Shown piece by piece: positions 24,803 to 35,042 of a stretch of 64,000 bases of DNA. Position numbers and translations under genes: made by a program. The stretch's first letter is position 1, and each line of letters begins with the position of its first letter. Location of the stretch: contig JAIQGG010000008.1 in NCBI GenBank assembly GCA_020072785.1, forward strand, positions 23,411 to 87,410, read 5' to 3'. The notes under the pieces were generated by a model. That model worked only from the letters and a program-made list of their open reading frames with translations, had not been told where the DNA came from and searched no databases. Origin of the DNA: Terriglobia bacterium. Lineage in GTDB: Bacteria; Acidobacteriota; Terriglobia; Acidiferrales; UBA7541.

Positions 24803-27094
24803 TTAGTGGGGACTGCGGTTCGACCCGCCCGAGCCACGCGAAGATGGTGCGGAAGAACCGCGCGAGCCGCCACCGGAGCTGCCACGCGGGGCGGAGTAGC
24901 CGCGGCCAGAACCGCCGGAACTCCGCGGCGGTGCCGAGTAGGAGCGCTCGCGCGGCGCGGAATACGTCCGCGGAGCCGAGTACGTACGCGGTGCGGGCGC
25001 CGAATAGCGCGGGCTGTCCGGCACGCGCGACCCCCGGTCATACGAAGGCGCTGGGCGCGAGTACACCGGCGGCTCATACGAGCGGCTTGGCCGCTCCACG
25101 GAGCGTTGCGCCGGGCTGTTTTCGTAGCGCGGTTGTGGCGCGCCTCGCTCGTACGACCGCTCATTTCTCGGTGACGTCTGCGGCGCTCTGGACGCGCCAC
25201 GGTCCACGTTGCCCATGGGCCGAACGTCGGACACGCCAGCAGCCGAGCCGCCGCCGCGCGCCCACGGCGGACGATCGGCTTGGGTCATGCTCCCTGCGCG
25301 CATGCGCGGTGTTCCGGCGGGTTGCGATGCGGACGCCCGCTGGCTGTACCGTGCGTCATTATTCTGCACGCTCGGCGGCACGCCCGAGCGGACGCCGCCC
25401 GAATTGCGCACCTGCGACTGCGGCGAGATCATCGCGCCGCGGCTGTTCTGTCCGTAGCGCTGCGGCTTGTCCGTCGCCAGCTCGCGCTGCCGCGGCGACA
25501 TCGGCGCCACGTCCGGCACCCCGGAACGCCCGGCTCTTGGCCCAACAGTGGGCCCGGCCTGGGGCCTGCCGAGCGGCCCGGCGTTTGGTGCTGCCGTCGG
25601 AGCGCGCTTCGCCGTCGGCCAGCCTGCATTGGCCGAACGCACGGGGAGATTGCGTGCCGCCGTGGCGGGCTGGGTACGCGTGAAGACCGCGCGGTTTTCG
25701 ATGGCCCTCGGCGGCATCGCCACGCGCGCGCCTGCCGATGCGCCCAGCATGCTGCGCTGCGTCGGCACCGGCATGTTGGCCAGCCCGCGCGGATTGATTT
25801 GTGCGTTGCGCAACTCCCCCGGCGTCAGACGCAGCGCCGCACGATTCACGGCTTGGGCGTTGACGAAGGTGCGCTGCGGCACCGCCGTCACGGCATTGAC
25901 GTTCCGCGCGTTCGCGTAATGAAAATTCCTCCCGCCGTTCCCATTGATGATGTTGATGTTGTTGATCGTGGTGTTGGTGACGTTGACCCGCGTGATGTAG
26001 TTCCTGCTGGAGCGATACCAGGGATGGTACGGTTCGCCATAGCCCAGCGGGAACCAGCCCACTGCCCCGCCCCAGCCGCCGCCGAAGCCCAGCGAAACAC
26101 CCCAGTGCGATCCGCCGATGAAGGCCACCAGCGCCGGCGCATATACCGGTCGCACATACATCGGGCCGGGGCACCAGCCCCAGCTGTTGCCGACATAGGC
26201 CCAGCGGCCGTAGTGGAACGGCGCAAAGCCCCACGGCTCGTAGTCAATCCACGTCCAGCCCCACGGGCCCACCCACGACCAGTAGCCATAGCGATACGGC
26301 GCCCAGCCCGCCGCTACCCCCGTGGGATACCACATCGGCCCGTAGCCTGGCACCACCCGCCAGGAGCCGTAATCGTCGAGATCTTCGTAGCCCACTACGT
26401 CGCGCGAAACGTAGCGCGCGGAAACCGAGCGCTCCTCGCGCACGTCGCGCTCCATCGCCCAGCGGTCAAACTTGTCCGGGCGCGGCGCCGGCAACACGCT
26501 GTATTCCAGCTTCTCTGTGCCCCGGAATTCTGCGCGTTCGCCTTCGCGCACCTTGTAGCTGCTCCCGCCGGCGGTGATCTCACCCTCGCCGCGGAAGACG
26601 CTCACCCCGGTGAAATCTCCGGCTTCGTTTACGTCCACGCGGAAGTCTCCCGCCTGGGTCACCGTAAACGCCAGGTTCGGCGTGTCCACTTCATCGAGAT
26701 CGCCGCTGCGCAGTTCGCGCACCCGAAAATTGATCGCGCCTTCCGCCATGCGCATCTGCGTGGTGCGTTCATCCAGGTTGAGGAAAGAGAGCGCGGTGCT
26801 GCCGTCCAGGTGAATAGCCGCCGAGCCAGCTTGCAACTCAACCCGCGCGTCGGAGTCGCTCCACAGGCGGTCCCCGACGGTCACCGGGCGGTTGATCACC
26901 GCATTGCCCCACTCGCCCTCCCCGCCGGGCTGGAAGGAGACCGATCCATGCAGATAACTGATACGCGCCACGCGTGTGGGTGGATCGTTTTCGTCCGCAC
27001 GGGCTGCGCTGGCAAAGCTCAGTAAACAGGTAAGACCCAGGACCGGGGCCAAAAGCATGGCCGGCAGTATCTTAGGGATGAAGGCGTTCTTCAT
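24803..27094 (-). CDS. FecR-domain/DUF6600-type envelope protein with Ser/Arg/Pro/Tyr-rich tail (paralogue 2)
   Basis: 763 residues from the ATG at 27094, which has a strong GAGGGGG ribosome site. Signal peptide, FecR-like domain (INRPVTVGDRLWSDSDARVEL; DTPNLAFTVTQAGDFRVDV), then the aromatic module (WAPYRYGYWSWVGPWGW, GFAPFHYGRWAYVG, PVYAPALVAFIGG), closely matching its neighbour. The tail differs completely: it is disordered and rich in S, R, P, G and Y, with YSAPR repeats near the end. Same order and strand as paralogue 1, 272 bases apart, so a tandem duplication with divergence of the tails is the simple explanation. Role unknown. Confidence 0.75.
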   Translation of the reverse strand: MKNAFIPKILPAMLLAPVLGLTCLLSFASAARADENDPPTRVARISYLHGSVSFQPGGEGEWGNAVINRPVTVGDRLWSDSDARVELQAGSAAIHLDGSTALSFLNLDERTTQMRMAEGAINFRVRELRSGDLDEVDTPNLAFTVTQAGDFRVDVNEAGDFTGVSVFRGEGEITAGGSSYKVREGERAEFRGTEKLEYSVLPAPRPDKFDRWAMERDVREERSVSARYVSRDVVGYEDLDDYGSWRVVPGYGPMWYPTGVAAGWAPYRYGYWSWVGPWGWTWIDYEPWGFAPFHYGRWAYVGNSWGWCPGPMYVRPVYAPALVAFIGGSHWGVSLGFGGGWGGAVGWFPLGYGEPYHPWYRSSRNYITRVNVTNTTINNINIINGNGGRNFHYANARNVNAVTAVPQRTFVNAQAVNRAALRLTPGELRNAQINPRGLANMPVPTQRSMLGASAGARVAMPPRAIENRAVFTRTQPATAARNLPVRSANAGWPTAKRAPTAAPNAGPLGRPQAGPTVGPRAGRSGVPDVAPMSPRQRELATDKPQRYGQNSRGAMISPQSQVRNSGGVRSGVPPSVQNNDARYSQRASASQPAGTPRMRAGSMTQADRPPWARGGGSAAGVSDVRPMGNVDRGASRAPQTSPRNERSYERGAPQPRYENSPAQRSVERPSRSYEPPVYSRPAPSYDRGSRVPDSPRYSAPAPRTYSAPRTYSAPRERSYSAPPRSSGGSGRGYSAPRGSSGGGSRGSSAPSSRGSGGSNRSPH

Positions 27095-27306
27095 TGCAAT
27101 CCCCCTCTTCTCGGCACTGGCTGAGAGCGGCCGAAACGAGTATCTCGCCACTTCTATCCACCTAAACCCGGCCGGGGGAAAGAAGTTGCCGCTGAAAATA
27201 GGCCGGAACCTAATAAATGCAGGATAAAAAGGGGGTTAGGCCAGCAAAATACTAGTACTCGCTAGGCAGACCACCCTTGAATCCTCATCCCGCACGCCCT
27301 CTGTCC

Positions 27307-27981
27307 CTACCTGCCCCCGCCAATCTGATAACCTACACCCCGCACAGTGCGGATAAGCGGTCGGGGAAAGCCTTCGTCCACCTTGCCGCGAACGTAGTTA
27401 ATGTACACGTCCACAACGTTGGTGGGTGCTTCGCCCTTTAAACCCCAGACCTGCTCCACGATCGAGGTGCGGTTCACCGGCTGCCCGGAGTGCTGCATCA
27501 GGCACTCCAGCAGTGCGAATTCCTTGGGGGTGAGCTCGATGGGCCGCCCGCCGCGCTGCACCTTGCGCTCCACGCGGTCCAGTTCGAGATCCTCCACCTG
27601 CAGATGAACGGAAAGCGGGCGGCTGCTGCGGCGCAGCAGCGCGCGGACGCGCGCCGCCAGCTCTGCGAAGGAAAAGGGCTTGCCCAGATAGTCGTCCGCG
27701 CCGGCATCGAGCCCGCGCACCCGCGCGTCCACGGGCGAATCGCCGGTCACGATGAGCACGGGCAGATCAGGCTTGCGTTCGCGGATGTGCCGGAGGACGC
27801 CGAGGCCGCTTTCCCCGGGCAACCCCAAATCCAAAATGAGCAGATCGAAGAGCTGCTCTTCGGCGCGGCGCCGCGCTTCGAGACCGTCGGATACGACCTC
27901 CACCGTGAAATGTTCCTGCTGGAGGCGATCCTTTAGAAATTCCGCTAGCGGCTGATCATCTTCCGCAACAAGGATTCGCAT
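27307..27981 (-). CDS. OmpR/PhoB-family response regulator, orphan
   Basis: 224 residues. Receiver domain with acidic pair E8/D9, phosphoacceptor D51 (LLILDLGLPG), T79 and K101. Then a winged-helix DNA-binding domain (ELTPKEFALLECLMQHSGQPVNRTSIVEQVWG; VYINYVRGKVD; IRTVRGVGYQIG). No histidine kinase is next to it. It lies upstream of the two FecR/DUF6600-type genes on the same strand, with 212 bases between its stop and their start, so a regulatory link is possible but unsupported. Confidence 0.92.
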   Translation of the reverse strand: MRILVAEDDQPLAEFLKDRLQQEHFTVEVVSDGLEARRRAEEQLFDLLILDLGLPGESGLGVLRHIRERKPDLPVLIVTGDSPVDARVRGLDAGADDYLGKPFSFAELAARVRALLRRSSRPLSVHLQVEDLELDRVERKVQRGGRPIELTPKEFALLECLMQHSGQPVNRTSIVEQVWGLKGEAPTNVVDVYINYVRGKVDEGFPRPLIRTVRGVGYQIGGGR

Positions 27982-28266
27982 GGTCGGACACTTCTGCTTG
28001 CAAGGCTTTCTGGAAGGGGGACAACCCAAGTGTGGCCGCTTGCCCCACGGAAGTCAACGCGGAGTGCGCCCGCACCCCGCGGCGGAGATGGCCGGCGGCA
28101 ACTCTCCTGAAAACTTTTTCTGGCGGCATTTCCGTTGCCGCCTCAGGGCGCCTAACTGCCTCGCATTCATTACTTCCGCCGGCGCAAACATAGAATTCAA
28201 CTGCGTTCCCTCAGCGTGCTGGACAGGATCACCGAACGCTCCGGCCGGACTGGCAAGGGATCTCTC

Positions 28267-28686
28267 TTAAGAGTGCGAAACGAAAATGGAAAATTTCTTA
28301 CTAACCGCGGAGAACTGAGTGAGGAAAGTTTTACCCAGCGCTGCCGTGCGCCGTTGGAACGTCATCTCGCAGATACCCTTGCCGCACGGAAACTGAAAGA
28401 GGATGCGGTGTCCCGGAGCAATCTTGGCCCGCGGACTCTCCTTCTTGTCGGCCAGCACCAGCCACTCCCCGATCACCAGGTAACTTCCTTCCCGCCCGTG
28501 GATTTCATACCGCCCATCCTCGGTCAGGATCAGCGGCTGGCTCTTGCACGGCACCGCCTTCCCTCGAATTTTGGCGCTCACACACTGATAGCGCCCGGAT
28601 ACCTTTGCCTGGGCGCGGCTGCACGGCGCCTGCAGAAAAAATGAGACGCCGAGAACAACCAGGATGGTCGAAGCGAGCCGGGGCAT
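28267..28686 (-). CDS. Small secreted protein of unknown function
   Basis: 139 residues. A signal peptide (hydrophobic residues ~6-22, cleavage near SRAQA) is followed by a short beta-rich domain: VSGRYQCVSAKIRGKAVPCKSQPLILTEDGRYEIHGREGSYLV. Four cysteines in the mature part (YQC, VPC, FPC, GIC) could form two disulfides. The GRYQC...DGRYE pattern recalls small lipocalin-like or META-like secreted domains, but I do not recognise a family. No ribosome site stands out. Confidence 0.55.
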   Translation of the reverse strand: MPRLASTILVVLGVSFFLQAPCSRAQAKVSGRYQCVSAKIRGKAVPCKSQPLILTEDGRYEIHGREGSYLVIGEWLVLADKKESPRAKIAPGHRILFQFPCGKGICEMTFQRRTAALGKTFLTQFSAVSKKFSIFVSHS

Positions 28687-28910
28687 GGGAAGGCAAACCT
28701 CCCGGCCGAGTCGCAGCTTTCCGAGCGCGAACCCGGGCGCCCAACGTACTGCAAGACCCGTTCCACACCGGCCCGCAATTATCTGCTTTATTCAAAACAG
28801 TTTAGAGATACACGCAGGATTCTCAACCGCCCGGGCAACGGAACAGTGCTTCCTACCTGCATACTACGAGAAACCATTTGCCCTCTCCCGGGCCATCCCG
28901 GCCCCGGTTC

Positions 28911-30599
28911 CTACTCCGCAGGAAGCTCCGCCACCGCAGCTCCATCCTTGCGTGGGTCCGACGCCCCATAGTTCACCCCCGCCGCAAAATCCCGCAGCAC
29001 CGCCTGTCCTCCCCCCACCACGCTCCCGGCAAACGCTCCGCGCAGTTCGATCTGGTGCCCCTTGGCCGCCAGCGCCGTCCGCTCCTTCTCCGCAATGCGG
29101 TTCTCCATCGCCACATCGCAGCCCGCGAAGGTGTGCTTGCTGAATCTCGGCGCTTCCAGCGCCGCCTGTATGTTCATCTTGAAATCCACCACGTTGGCCA
29201 CGAACTGCGCGTGCGCTTGCGATTGGTTCCACCCGCCCATGATCCCGAACGCGATCCGCGTCTCGCCTTTTTCCGCGAACGCCGGAATGATCGTGTGCAG
29301 CGGCCGCTTCCGCCCCGCCAGCGCATTGGGCGTCCCCGCCTCCAGGTTGAACAGCGCCCCGCGGTCTTGCAGCGCAAATCCCGTCCCCGGCGCCACCATC
29401 CCCGATCCGAAATGTTCATAGTTGCTCTGGATCAGCGACACCATGTTCCCCTCGCGGTCCACCACGCTCAGGTACGTCGTCTCGCTTCCCCCGCGAATCT
29501 CTCCCGCCCCCACATTACAATTGGCGTGCTCCGCATCGATCCGTTTCGCCCGCTCCGCCGCCCACTCCTTCGACAGCAGTGTCCCCACCGGCAGCTTCTG
29601 TCCCCGCGGCTCCCCGATGTACCGCGCCAGATCCGCGTATGCCAGCTTCTTCGCCTCGATCATCGCGTGCAGCGCCTTCGCCGAGCCGAACCCGTACTCC
29701 CCTAGCGGAAACGTCTCCATAATGTTGAGCATCTCCAGCGCCGCCAGCCCCTGCCCGTTCGGCGGAAGCTCGTACACCGTCCACCCGCGGTACGTCGTGG
29801 CGATCGGCTCCACCCATTCGCTCGAATACTCCGCCAGGTCCTCGGCGGTCATCGTCCCGCCGTGGCTCTTCATCATCGCCAGAATTTTTTTCGCAATCGC
29901 TCCCTTGTAGAATGCGTCGCGCCCCTGCTCCCCAATCTGCTGCAGCGACCACGCCAGATCCGGATTGCGGAATACTTCGCCGATGCGCGGCGCGCGCCCC
30001 TGCATCAGATAGGTGGCCGCGGCGGCTTCGTTCTTCTGCAGAAGTTCAATAGACTCACCCCAGAAGCCGGCAGTCAGCTCCGTCACCGGGAAACCCTCCT
30101 GCGCCGTGCGCACCGCCGGCCCCAGGTCCTCCCCCAGCTTCTTCCGCCCAAACCGCTCCGCCAGTTTCTGCCAGCCATCCACCACGCCCGGCACCGTGAT
30201 CGCCTGCACCCCGAACTGCGGCATCTCCGTAAATCCCTGCTGGCGCAGAAATTCGATGCTCAGCCCCTTCGGCGCCCACCCGCTGGCGTTCAATCCATAG
30301 AGCTTCCCGCTCTTCGCCTCATAGTAAATGACGAACAGATCCCCGCCGATCCCGTTCATCATCGGCGCCACCACGCCCATCATGGCGTTCGCCGCGATCG
30401 CCGCATCCGCCGCGTTCCCCCCGCGCTCCAGCATCCGCGCCCCGGCCTGCGCCGCCAGCGGCGATTCCGCCGCCACGATCCCGTCGCGCGAGATCACCAT
30501 CGACCGCCCCTGCTCCCGGTCCTGCCCTTTCGCCATCGGTATCACCGCCATCCCCGCCGCCAAGCACAGAAAAACAATCAGCCTGCGAGAGTTACGCAT
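28911..30599 (-). CDS. ggt: Gamma-glutamyltransferase (glutathione hydrolase), secreted
   Basis: 562 residues from the ATG at 30599, with a signal peptide (cleaves after ~residue 26). The N-terminal segment AAESPLAAQAGARMLERGGNAADAAIAANAMMGV and NGIGGDLFVIYYEAKSG are hallmarks. The self-cleavage nucleophile threonine lies at about T374 in GGSETTYLSVVDREGN, splitting the chain into ~40 and ~20 kDa subunits. It hydrolyses or transpeptidates gamma-glutamyl bonds of glutathione and related peptides in the periplasm. The OmpA-fusion gene upstream ends in a terminator, so this gene should have its own promoter. Confidence 0.93.
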   Translation of the reverse strand: MRNSRRLIVFLCLAAGMAVIPMAKGQDREQGRSMVISRDGIVAAESPLAAQAGARMLERGGNAADAAIAANAMMGVVAPMMNGIGGDLFVIYYEAKSGKLYGLNASGWAPKGLSIEFLRQQGFTEMPQFGVQAITVPGVVDGWQKLAERFGRKKLGEDLGPAVRTAQEGFPVTELTAGFWGESIELLQKNEAAAATYLMQGRAPRIGEVFRNPDLAWSLQQIGEQGRDAFYKGAIAKKILAMMKSHGGTMTAEDLAEYSSEWVEPIATTYRGWTVYELPPNGQGLAALEMLNIMETFPLGEYGFGSAKALHAMIEAKKLAYADLARYIGEPRGQKLPVGTLLSKEWAAERAKRIDAEHANCNVGAGEIRGGSETTYLSVVDREGNMVSLIQSNYEHFGSGMVAPGTGFALQDRGALFNLEAGTPNALAGRKRPLHTIIPAFAEKGETRIAFGIMGGWNQSQAHAQFVANVVDFKMNIQAALEAPRFSKHTFAGCDVAMENRIAEKERTALAAKGHQIELRGAFAGSVVGGGQAVLRDFAAGVNYGASDPRKDGAAVAELPAE

Positions 30600-30648
30600 G
30601 TTTCTCCTCTGTCTTTTCACCCGCGTTTCGCATTCTACATCCGTCACG

Positions 30649-30680
30649 CAAAAAGCCGGGAGCCTTCTCCGGCTCCCGGC
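30649..30680 (-). terminator. Intrinsic terminator of the zinc-ribbon/OmpA gene
   Basis: GCCGGGAGCC at 30655-30664 pairs with GGCTCCCGGC at 30671-30680. On the minus strand TTTTTGCG follows. It lies 35 bases after the stop at 30715. Confidence 0.85.
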
Positions 30681-30714
30681 CTCCCGGGCCTTGCCATCAC
30701 CGTTGATTCCACAC

Positions 30715-32337
30715 CTACTGCCGCGCCAGCTCCACCCTCCGGTTCCGCGCGCGCCCCTCCATCGTCTCGTTCGTGTCGGCAGGCCGCGAGGCTCCGTAGC
30801 CCGCCGTCGTCAGGTTGTTGGCTGGAATGTGGTAATCCTCCACCAGCGTTTTCTTCACCGCCGCCGCACGCTGCTCCGACAGTCCCTGGTTGAACGCGTC
30901 TCCGCCCACGTTGTCCGTGTGCCCTTCCACGCGCAGCACCCAGTCCGGATGCGCCTTCATCACTTCCGCGATTTCATCCAGCGTCGGCTTCGATTGCGGC
31001 CGGATCTTTGCGCTCGCGAAGTCAAAGTAGATGCCGTAGACCTTGACGTTTTCCTTCTTGGCCAGCTTCTCCTCCATCTGCTGAGCCTCCGTCGACCCGT
31101 TCCCCTCATTCTTTTCCGCGGGGGCATACCGGATGTTCACCACCTGCAGCCGGTCCGTGTCTCCCAGCTTCCAGGCCAGCGACAAGGGATTATCCGGATC
31201 ATCCAGGAAATAGAAATCGGCCTTCGTATCGTCATCCGAGGTGCACGTCGCCCGCACCGCCGGCAGCTCCACCGGTTCGTTGTTCAGCAGCACCGGAAAC
31301 GCCGCGTCCTTATCCCCCACGCGTTTCAATTGGCAGCTCGCTTTCGACAGTTTCTCCATCTCGGCCTTCGACTTGGCCATCTCCTCCTTGTCCTTCGCGT
31401 TGCCTCCCATGCCGTCCGTCATCGCGCCGATCCCGTTCAGCAGACCGCCCAGCGCTCCCATCAACCCTCCCTGCTGGTAGCGGAACGCCGTCTCTCCCTT
31501 GGTCTTCAGGTCATTCAGTACCGCCGCCGAAACCCCGATCGCTGTCGAGCCCGGCAGCGTTTCCGGCATGCGTTCCCCGAAATTCTGCTGATACTCCCGC
31601 GCATTCTGCAGATCCTCGCGCAGGATCCGCCGTGACGCGTGCACCGGCTGGTTTCCGGGCTTCGGCTTGGCCCCGCCGGCGGACTCCTCCTTCGCGAACG
31701 GGTTCTCCGGTTCCGGAACGTTGTCCGCCGAATACTTCAGGGTCACGCTGTCGTTCGTCACGCTCACGATTTCCTTGATCGACTCGTAGTCGCCGGCATA
31801 CTGCGCTACCGCGGTGACCACCGTCAGCCCTTTGCGCAGCGGTACCAGCTCTGTCCCCGCCCCGGCACCGCCATTCCCCGCAGCCCCGGAAAGCGCACCG
31901 CCCGCTGGCACTCCTGCCGCGCCCGGCCACTCCTTGAACTCCGGAAACGCCTCCTTCAGCTTCTTCGACTCGCCCCCCGCCGGTGCTTTCCCCCCCAGCG
32001 CCTCCGCCATCTTCCCGATGTCGTTCGACTTGTAGGCCTGCTTGATCTCGTCCGCCTTCTTCTTCGCCCGGTACCCCACATAGACCAGGCCGCCAATCAC
32101 CGCCACCAGCAGGAACACGAAGATCCCGGCCAGCACCAGCGCAACCTTGCCGCAGCCGCTCCCCTTCGCCGCGCCCGGCGCACCCCCTGGTGCGCCCCCT
32201 GTAGCGCTGCCCGCAGCAGCCGGCGCACTCCCGCTCCCTGCCGGACTCGTCTGCGCCCCCGCATCCAGCGGCCCGCCGCACGACTGGCAGAATCGCGTTC
32301 CCCCATCCGCCTTCGCTCCGCACTTCGGACAGAACAT
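30715..32337 (-). CDS. Zinc-ribbon / transmembrane / OmpA-domain fusion protein
   Basis: 540 residues with an unusual order. Residues 1-22 form a zinc ribbon ([22 protein letters not shown], two CxxC pairs). An A/G/P linker and one membrane helix (~residues 63-88) follow, then ~330 residues of unassigned periplasmic region ([29 protein letters not shown]-like stretches absent). The C-terminal OmpA/Pal domain (~430-540) carries [43 protein letters not shown] and the [10 protein letters not shown] peptidoglycan-binding arginines. A cytoplasmic zinc ribbon would thus be joined to a wall-binding domain through an inner-membrane anchor. There is no signal peptide; the single helix should act as the anchor. 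Ends in a clear terminator. Confidence 0.85.
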   Translation of the reverse strand: MFCPKCGAKADGGTRFCQSCGGPLDAGAQTSPAGSGSAPAAAGSATGGAPGGAPGAAKGSGCGKVALVLAGIFVFLLVAVIGGLVYVGYRAKKKADEIKQAYKSNDIGKMAEALGGKAPAGGESKKLKEAFPEFKEWPGAAGVPAGGALSGAAGNGGAGAGTELVPLRKGLTVVTAVAQYAGDYESIKEIVSVTNDSVTLKYSADNVPEPENPFAKEESAGGAKPKPGNQPVHASRRILREDLQNAREYQQNFGERMPETLPGSTAIGVSAAVLNDLKTKGETAFRYQQGGLMGALGGLLNGIGAMTDGMGGNAKDKEEMAKSKAEMEKLSKASCQLKRVGDKDAAFPVLLNNEPVELPAVRATCTSDDDTKADFYFLDDPDNPLSLAWKLGDTDRLQVVNIRYAPAEKNEGNGSTEAQQMEEKLAKKENVKVYGIYFDFASAKIRPQSKPTLDEIAEVMKAHPDWVLRVEGHTDNVGGDAFNQGLSEQRAAAVKKTLVEDYHIPANNLTTAGYGASRPADTNETMEGRARNRRVELARQ

Positions 32338-32468
32338 GGCCAGGACTCCCCCCGGTCAATTTTGTGCGCGCACTATACATCACCCGCCGCCCGTTTCCCA
32401 CACTTTGCCTTCGCCACCGCTCTCCCCTCCTGCTACCCCTTTCTCCGCACACCCTCGCACCGGAACGT

Positions 32469-32497
32469 TTGGCAATTCCCCCGCAACACCCTAGAAT
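32469..32497 (+). promoter_or_regulatory. Sigma70-type promoter of glgB
   Basis: TTGGCA at 32469-32474 and TAGAAT at 32492-32497 with a 17-base spacer, about 65 bases before the likely glgB start. This is the best -35/-10 pair in the window. Confidence 0.5.
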
Positions 32498-32561
32498 TGA
32501 TTGCTGGAGGCGGCAGGGCCCGCAGCACGCCGCGTCCATCTTCGTCCCGGAGTCACCCCCA

Positions 32562-34841
32562 GTGCCGGAGCCACGCACACCAGCGCCAATGGAACGCCAG
32601 CCCGGCACACCTGCGCCGCACAGAAAATCACCGCTCGACGCTCAGATCGACGCCCTGCTCCTCGGCCGCAACTCCGATCCCTTTGCCCTGCTCGGCCCGC
32701 ACCCTGCAACAGCTCCCGGCGACCGCGTCTGGTCCGTGCGCTTCTTCCTCCCCTGGGCCGAGGAAGCCAGCGTCCTCGTGGAAGGCACAGCGCGCGCCGT
32801 CCAAGCCCGCCGCCTCCGCCCCGAAGGCTTCTTCGAAGCCCTCGTCACCGGCCCGCCGCAGGGCGCCCTGCAACCCGCCGGCTACCGCATCCTCTACCGC
32901 GCCAACTTCGGCGAACGCTTCGAACTCCATGACGCTTACGCCTTTCCCTTTCTCCTCTCGGACCTCGACCTGCACCTCATGGGCGAAGGCCGCCACTACG
33001 ACACTTACGAAAAACTCGGCGCGCACCTGCACACCCTCGCCGGCGTTTCCGGCGTGCACTTCGCCGTCTGGGCTCCCAGCGCCCGCCGCGTCAGCGTCGT
33101 CGGCGACTTCAACCGCTGGGACGGCCGCGTCCATCCCATGCGCCCCCGCGGCTCCTCCGGCATCTGGGAGCTCTTCGTTCCCGGCCTCGCCGAAGGCGCC
33201 ATCTACAAGTTCGAAATCATCTCCCCCGCCGATGAATTGCTTCCCCTCAAAGCCGATCCCTACGCCTTCCGTTCCGAACTCCGCCCCAACACCGGCTCCG
33301 TCGTCGCCCGCATGGACATCCACCCCTGGGCCGATGCCGGCTGGATGCGCCAGCGCGAGCAGAAGAACTGGTTCGAATCCCCCATCGCCATCTACGAAGT
33401 GCATCTCGGTTCCTGGCGCCGCGTCCCCCACGAAGAACACCGCTGGCTCACCTATCGCGAACTCGCCGACCAGCTCATCCCCTACGTCAAGGAGATGGGC
33501 TACACGCACATCGAATTGCTTCCCGTCATGGAACACCCCTACGACGGTTCCTGGGGTTACCAGACCCTCGGCTATTTCTCCGCCACCAGCCGCTTCGGCT
33601 CCCCCGCCGACTTCATGGAGTTTGTGGACCGCTGCCACTGCGCCGGCATCGGCGTCCTCCTCGACTGGACTCCCGCCCATTTCCCCCGCGACGAGCACGG
33701 CCTCGCCTTCTTCGACGGCTCCCATCTTTACGAGCACTCCGACCCGCGCAAGGGCGCGCACCCGGATTGGGGCACCCTGATCTTCAACTACGGCCGCAAC
33801 GAGGTGCAGAACTACCTCATCTCCAACGCCCTCTTCTGGCTCGACAAATACCACATCGACGGCTTGCGCGTGGATGCCGTCGCCTCCATCCTCTATCTCG
33901 ATTACTCCCGCAGCGAAGGCGAATGGATCCCCAACGAATTCGGCGGCCGCGAAAATCTCGAAGCCATCTCCTTTCTAAAGCACCTCAACGAAGTCGCCCA
34001 CTCCCGTTTCCCCGGCGTCCTCACCATCGCCGAGGAGTCCACCTCCTGGCCGGGCGTTTCCCGCCCCACTTATCTCGGCGGCCTCGGCTTCAGCCTCAAG
34101 TGGAACATGGGCTGGATGAACGACACTCTCAAATACTTTTCCGCCGACCCCATCCACCGCAAATACGAACACAACAACCTCACCTTCTCCATGCTCTACG
34201 CCTTCAGCGAAAACTTCATCCTGCCTTTCTCCCACGATGAAGTCGTCCACGGCAAAGGCTCCCTGCTCAACAAAATGCCCGGCGACTTGTGGCAGCAGTT
34301 CGCCAACCTCCGCCTCCTCTACGGCTACCAGTACGCCCACCCCGGCAAAAAGCTCCTCTACATGGGCGGCGAATTCGGCCAGCGCCCCGAATGGACCGAA
34401 GCTGCCAGCCTCGACTGGCATTTCCTCCAGTACGACTCCCACCGCGGCGTCCAGAAGCTCGTCGCCGATCTCAACCGCCTCTACGCCTCTGAGCCCTCTC
34501 TCCATCAGGTCGAATTCGACTGGCACGGCTTTCAATGGATCGACTGCCACGATGCCGATAACAGTGTTTTCTCCTTCCTCCGCCTGGGCAAGAATCCCCG
34601 CGATTTCATGGTCGTCGTCGTCAATTGCACTCCCGTCGTCCGCGATGCCTATGGCATCGGCGTCCCCCACCCCGGCTTCTACCAGGAGATCCTCAACACC
34701 GACTCCGCCCTCTACGGCGGTTCCAACGTCGGCAATCGCGGCGGCGTCGCCGCTTCCTCCGAACCCTGTCACGGCCACCCCTTCTCCCTCCGCGTCACCT
34801 TACCGCCCCTCGCCGCTCTCTTCTTCAAGTGCCAACCGTAG
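32562..34841 (+). CDS. glgB: 1,4-alpha-glucan branching enzyme
   Basis: 759 residues from a GTG at 32562 that has GGAG nine bases upstream; the ATG at 32589 (750 residues) lacks a ribosome site but is also possible. N-terminal CBM48-type modules ([11 protein letters not shown]..., [24 protein letters not shown]) precede the GH13 barrel. [47 protein letters not shown] (nucleophile Asp), ITIAEEST (acid Glu) and [10 protein letters not shown] are the GH13 regions. It makes the alpha-1,6 branches of glycogen. No other glg gene is adjacent. A phosphohexomutase that could supply glucose-1-phosphate lies 6 kb away. Confidence 0.95.
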   Translation: MPEPRTPAPMERQPGTPAPHRKSPLDAQIDALLLGRNSDPFALLGPHPATAPGDRVWSVRFFLPWAEEASVLVEGTARAVQARRLRPEGFFEALVTGPPQGALQPAGYRILYRANFGERFELHDAYAFPFLLSDLDLHLMGEGRHYDTYEKLGAHLHTLAGVSGVHFAVWAPSARRVSVVGDFNRWDGRVHPMRPRGSSGIWELFVPGLAEGAIYKFEIISPADELLPLKADPYAFRSELRPNTGSVVARMDIHPWADAGWMRQREQKNWFESPIAIYEVHLGSWRRVPHEEHRWLTYRELADQLIPYVKEMGYTHIELLPVMEHPYDGSWGYQTLGYFSATSRFGSPADFMEFVDRCHCAGIGVLLDWTPAHFPRDEHGLAFFDGSHLYEHSDPRKGAHPDWGTLIFNYGRNEVQNYLISNALFWLDKYHIDGLRVDAVASILYLDYSRSEGEWIPNEFGGRENLEAISFLKHLNEVAHSRFPGVLTIAEESTSWPGVSRPTYLGGLGFSLKWNMGWMNDTLKYFSADPIHRKYEHNNLTFSMLYAFSENFILPFSHDEVVHGKGSLLNKMPGDLWQQFANLRLLYGYQYAHPGKKLLYMGGEFGQRPEWTEAASLDWHFLQYDSHRGVQKLVADLNRLYASEPSLHQVEFDWHGFQWIDCHDADNSVFSFLRLGKNPRDFMVVVVNCTPVVRDAYGIGVPHPGFYQEILNTDSALYGGSNVGNRGGVAASSEPCHGHPFSLRVTLPPLAALFFKCQP

Positions 34842-34848
34842 CTCTCCC

Positions 34849-34877
34849 GTAGCGCCGGCATGCAGCCGGCGGTTTTT
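34849..34877 (+). terminator. GTAG palindrome doubling as glgB terminator
   Basis: GTAG (34849-34852) is followed by CGCCGGC-ATGCA-GCCGGCG and then TTTTTCTTTT. The form is that of a REP-like element, but the T-run makes it a working intrinsic terminator just after glgB. Confidence 0.7.
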
Positions 34878-35042
34878 CTTTTCCGTGGCGGCCACCGGCA
34901 TATATCCCGGCGCAATCGGAGGACTGCGGCTTTCGCCGCTGAGGACACTTCACCCGCATTGCCGCACGGGCCTTCTTATTCCATTCTTGCGTGGAGTAAC
35001 TTCGGGGCCTTCAACGAGGACAAAAACAACCATTACCCGGCT

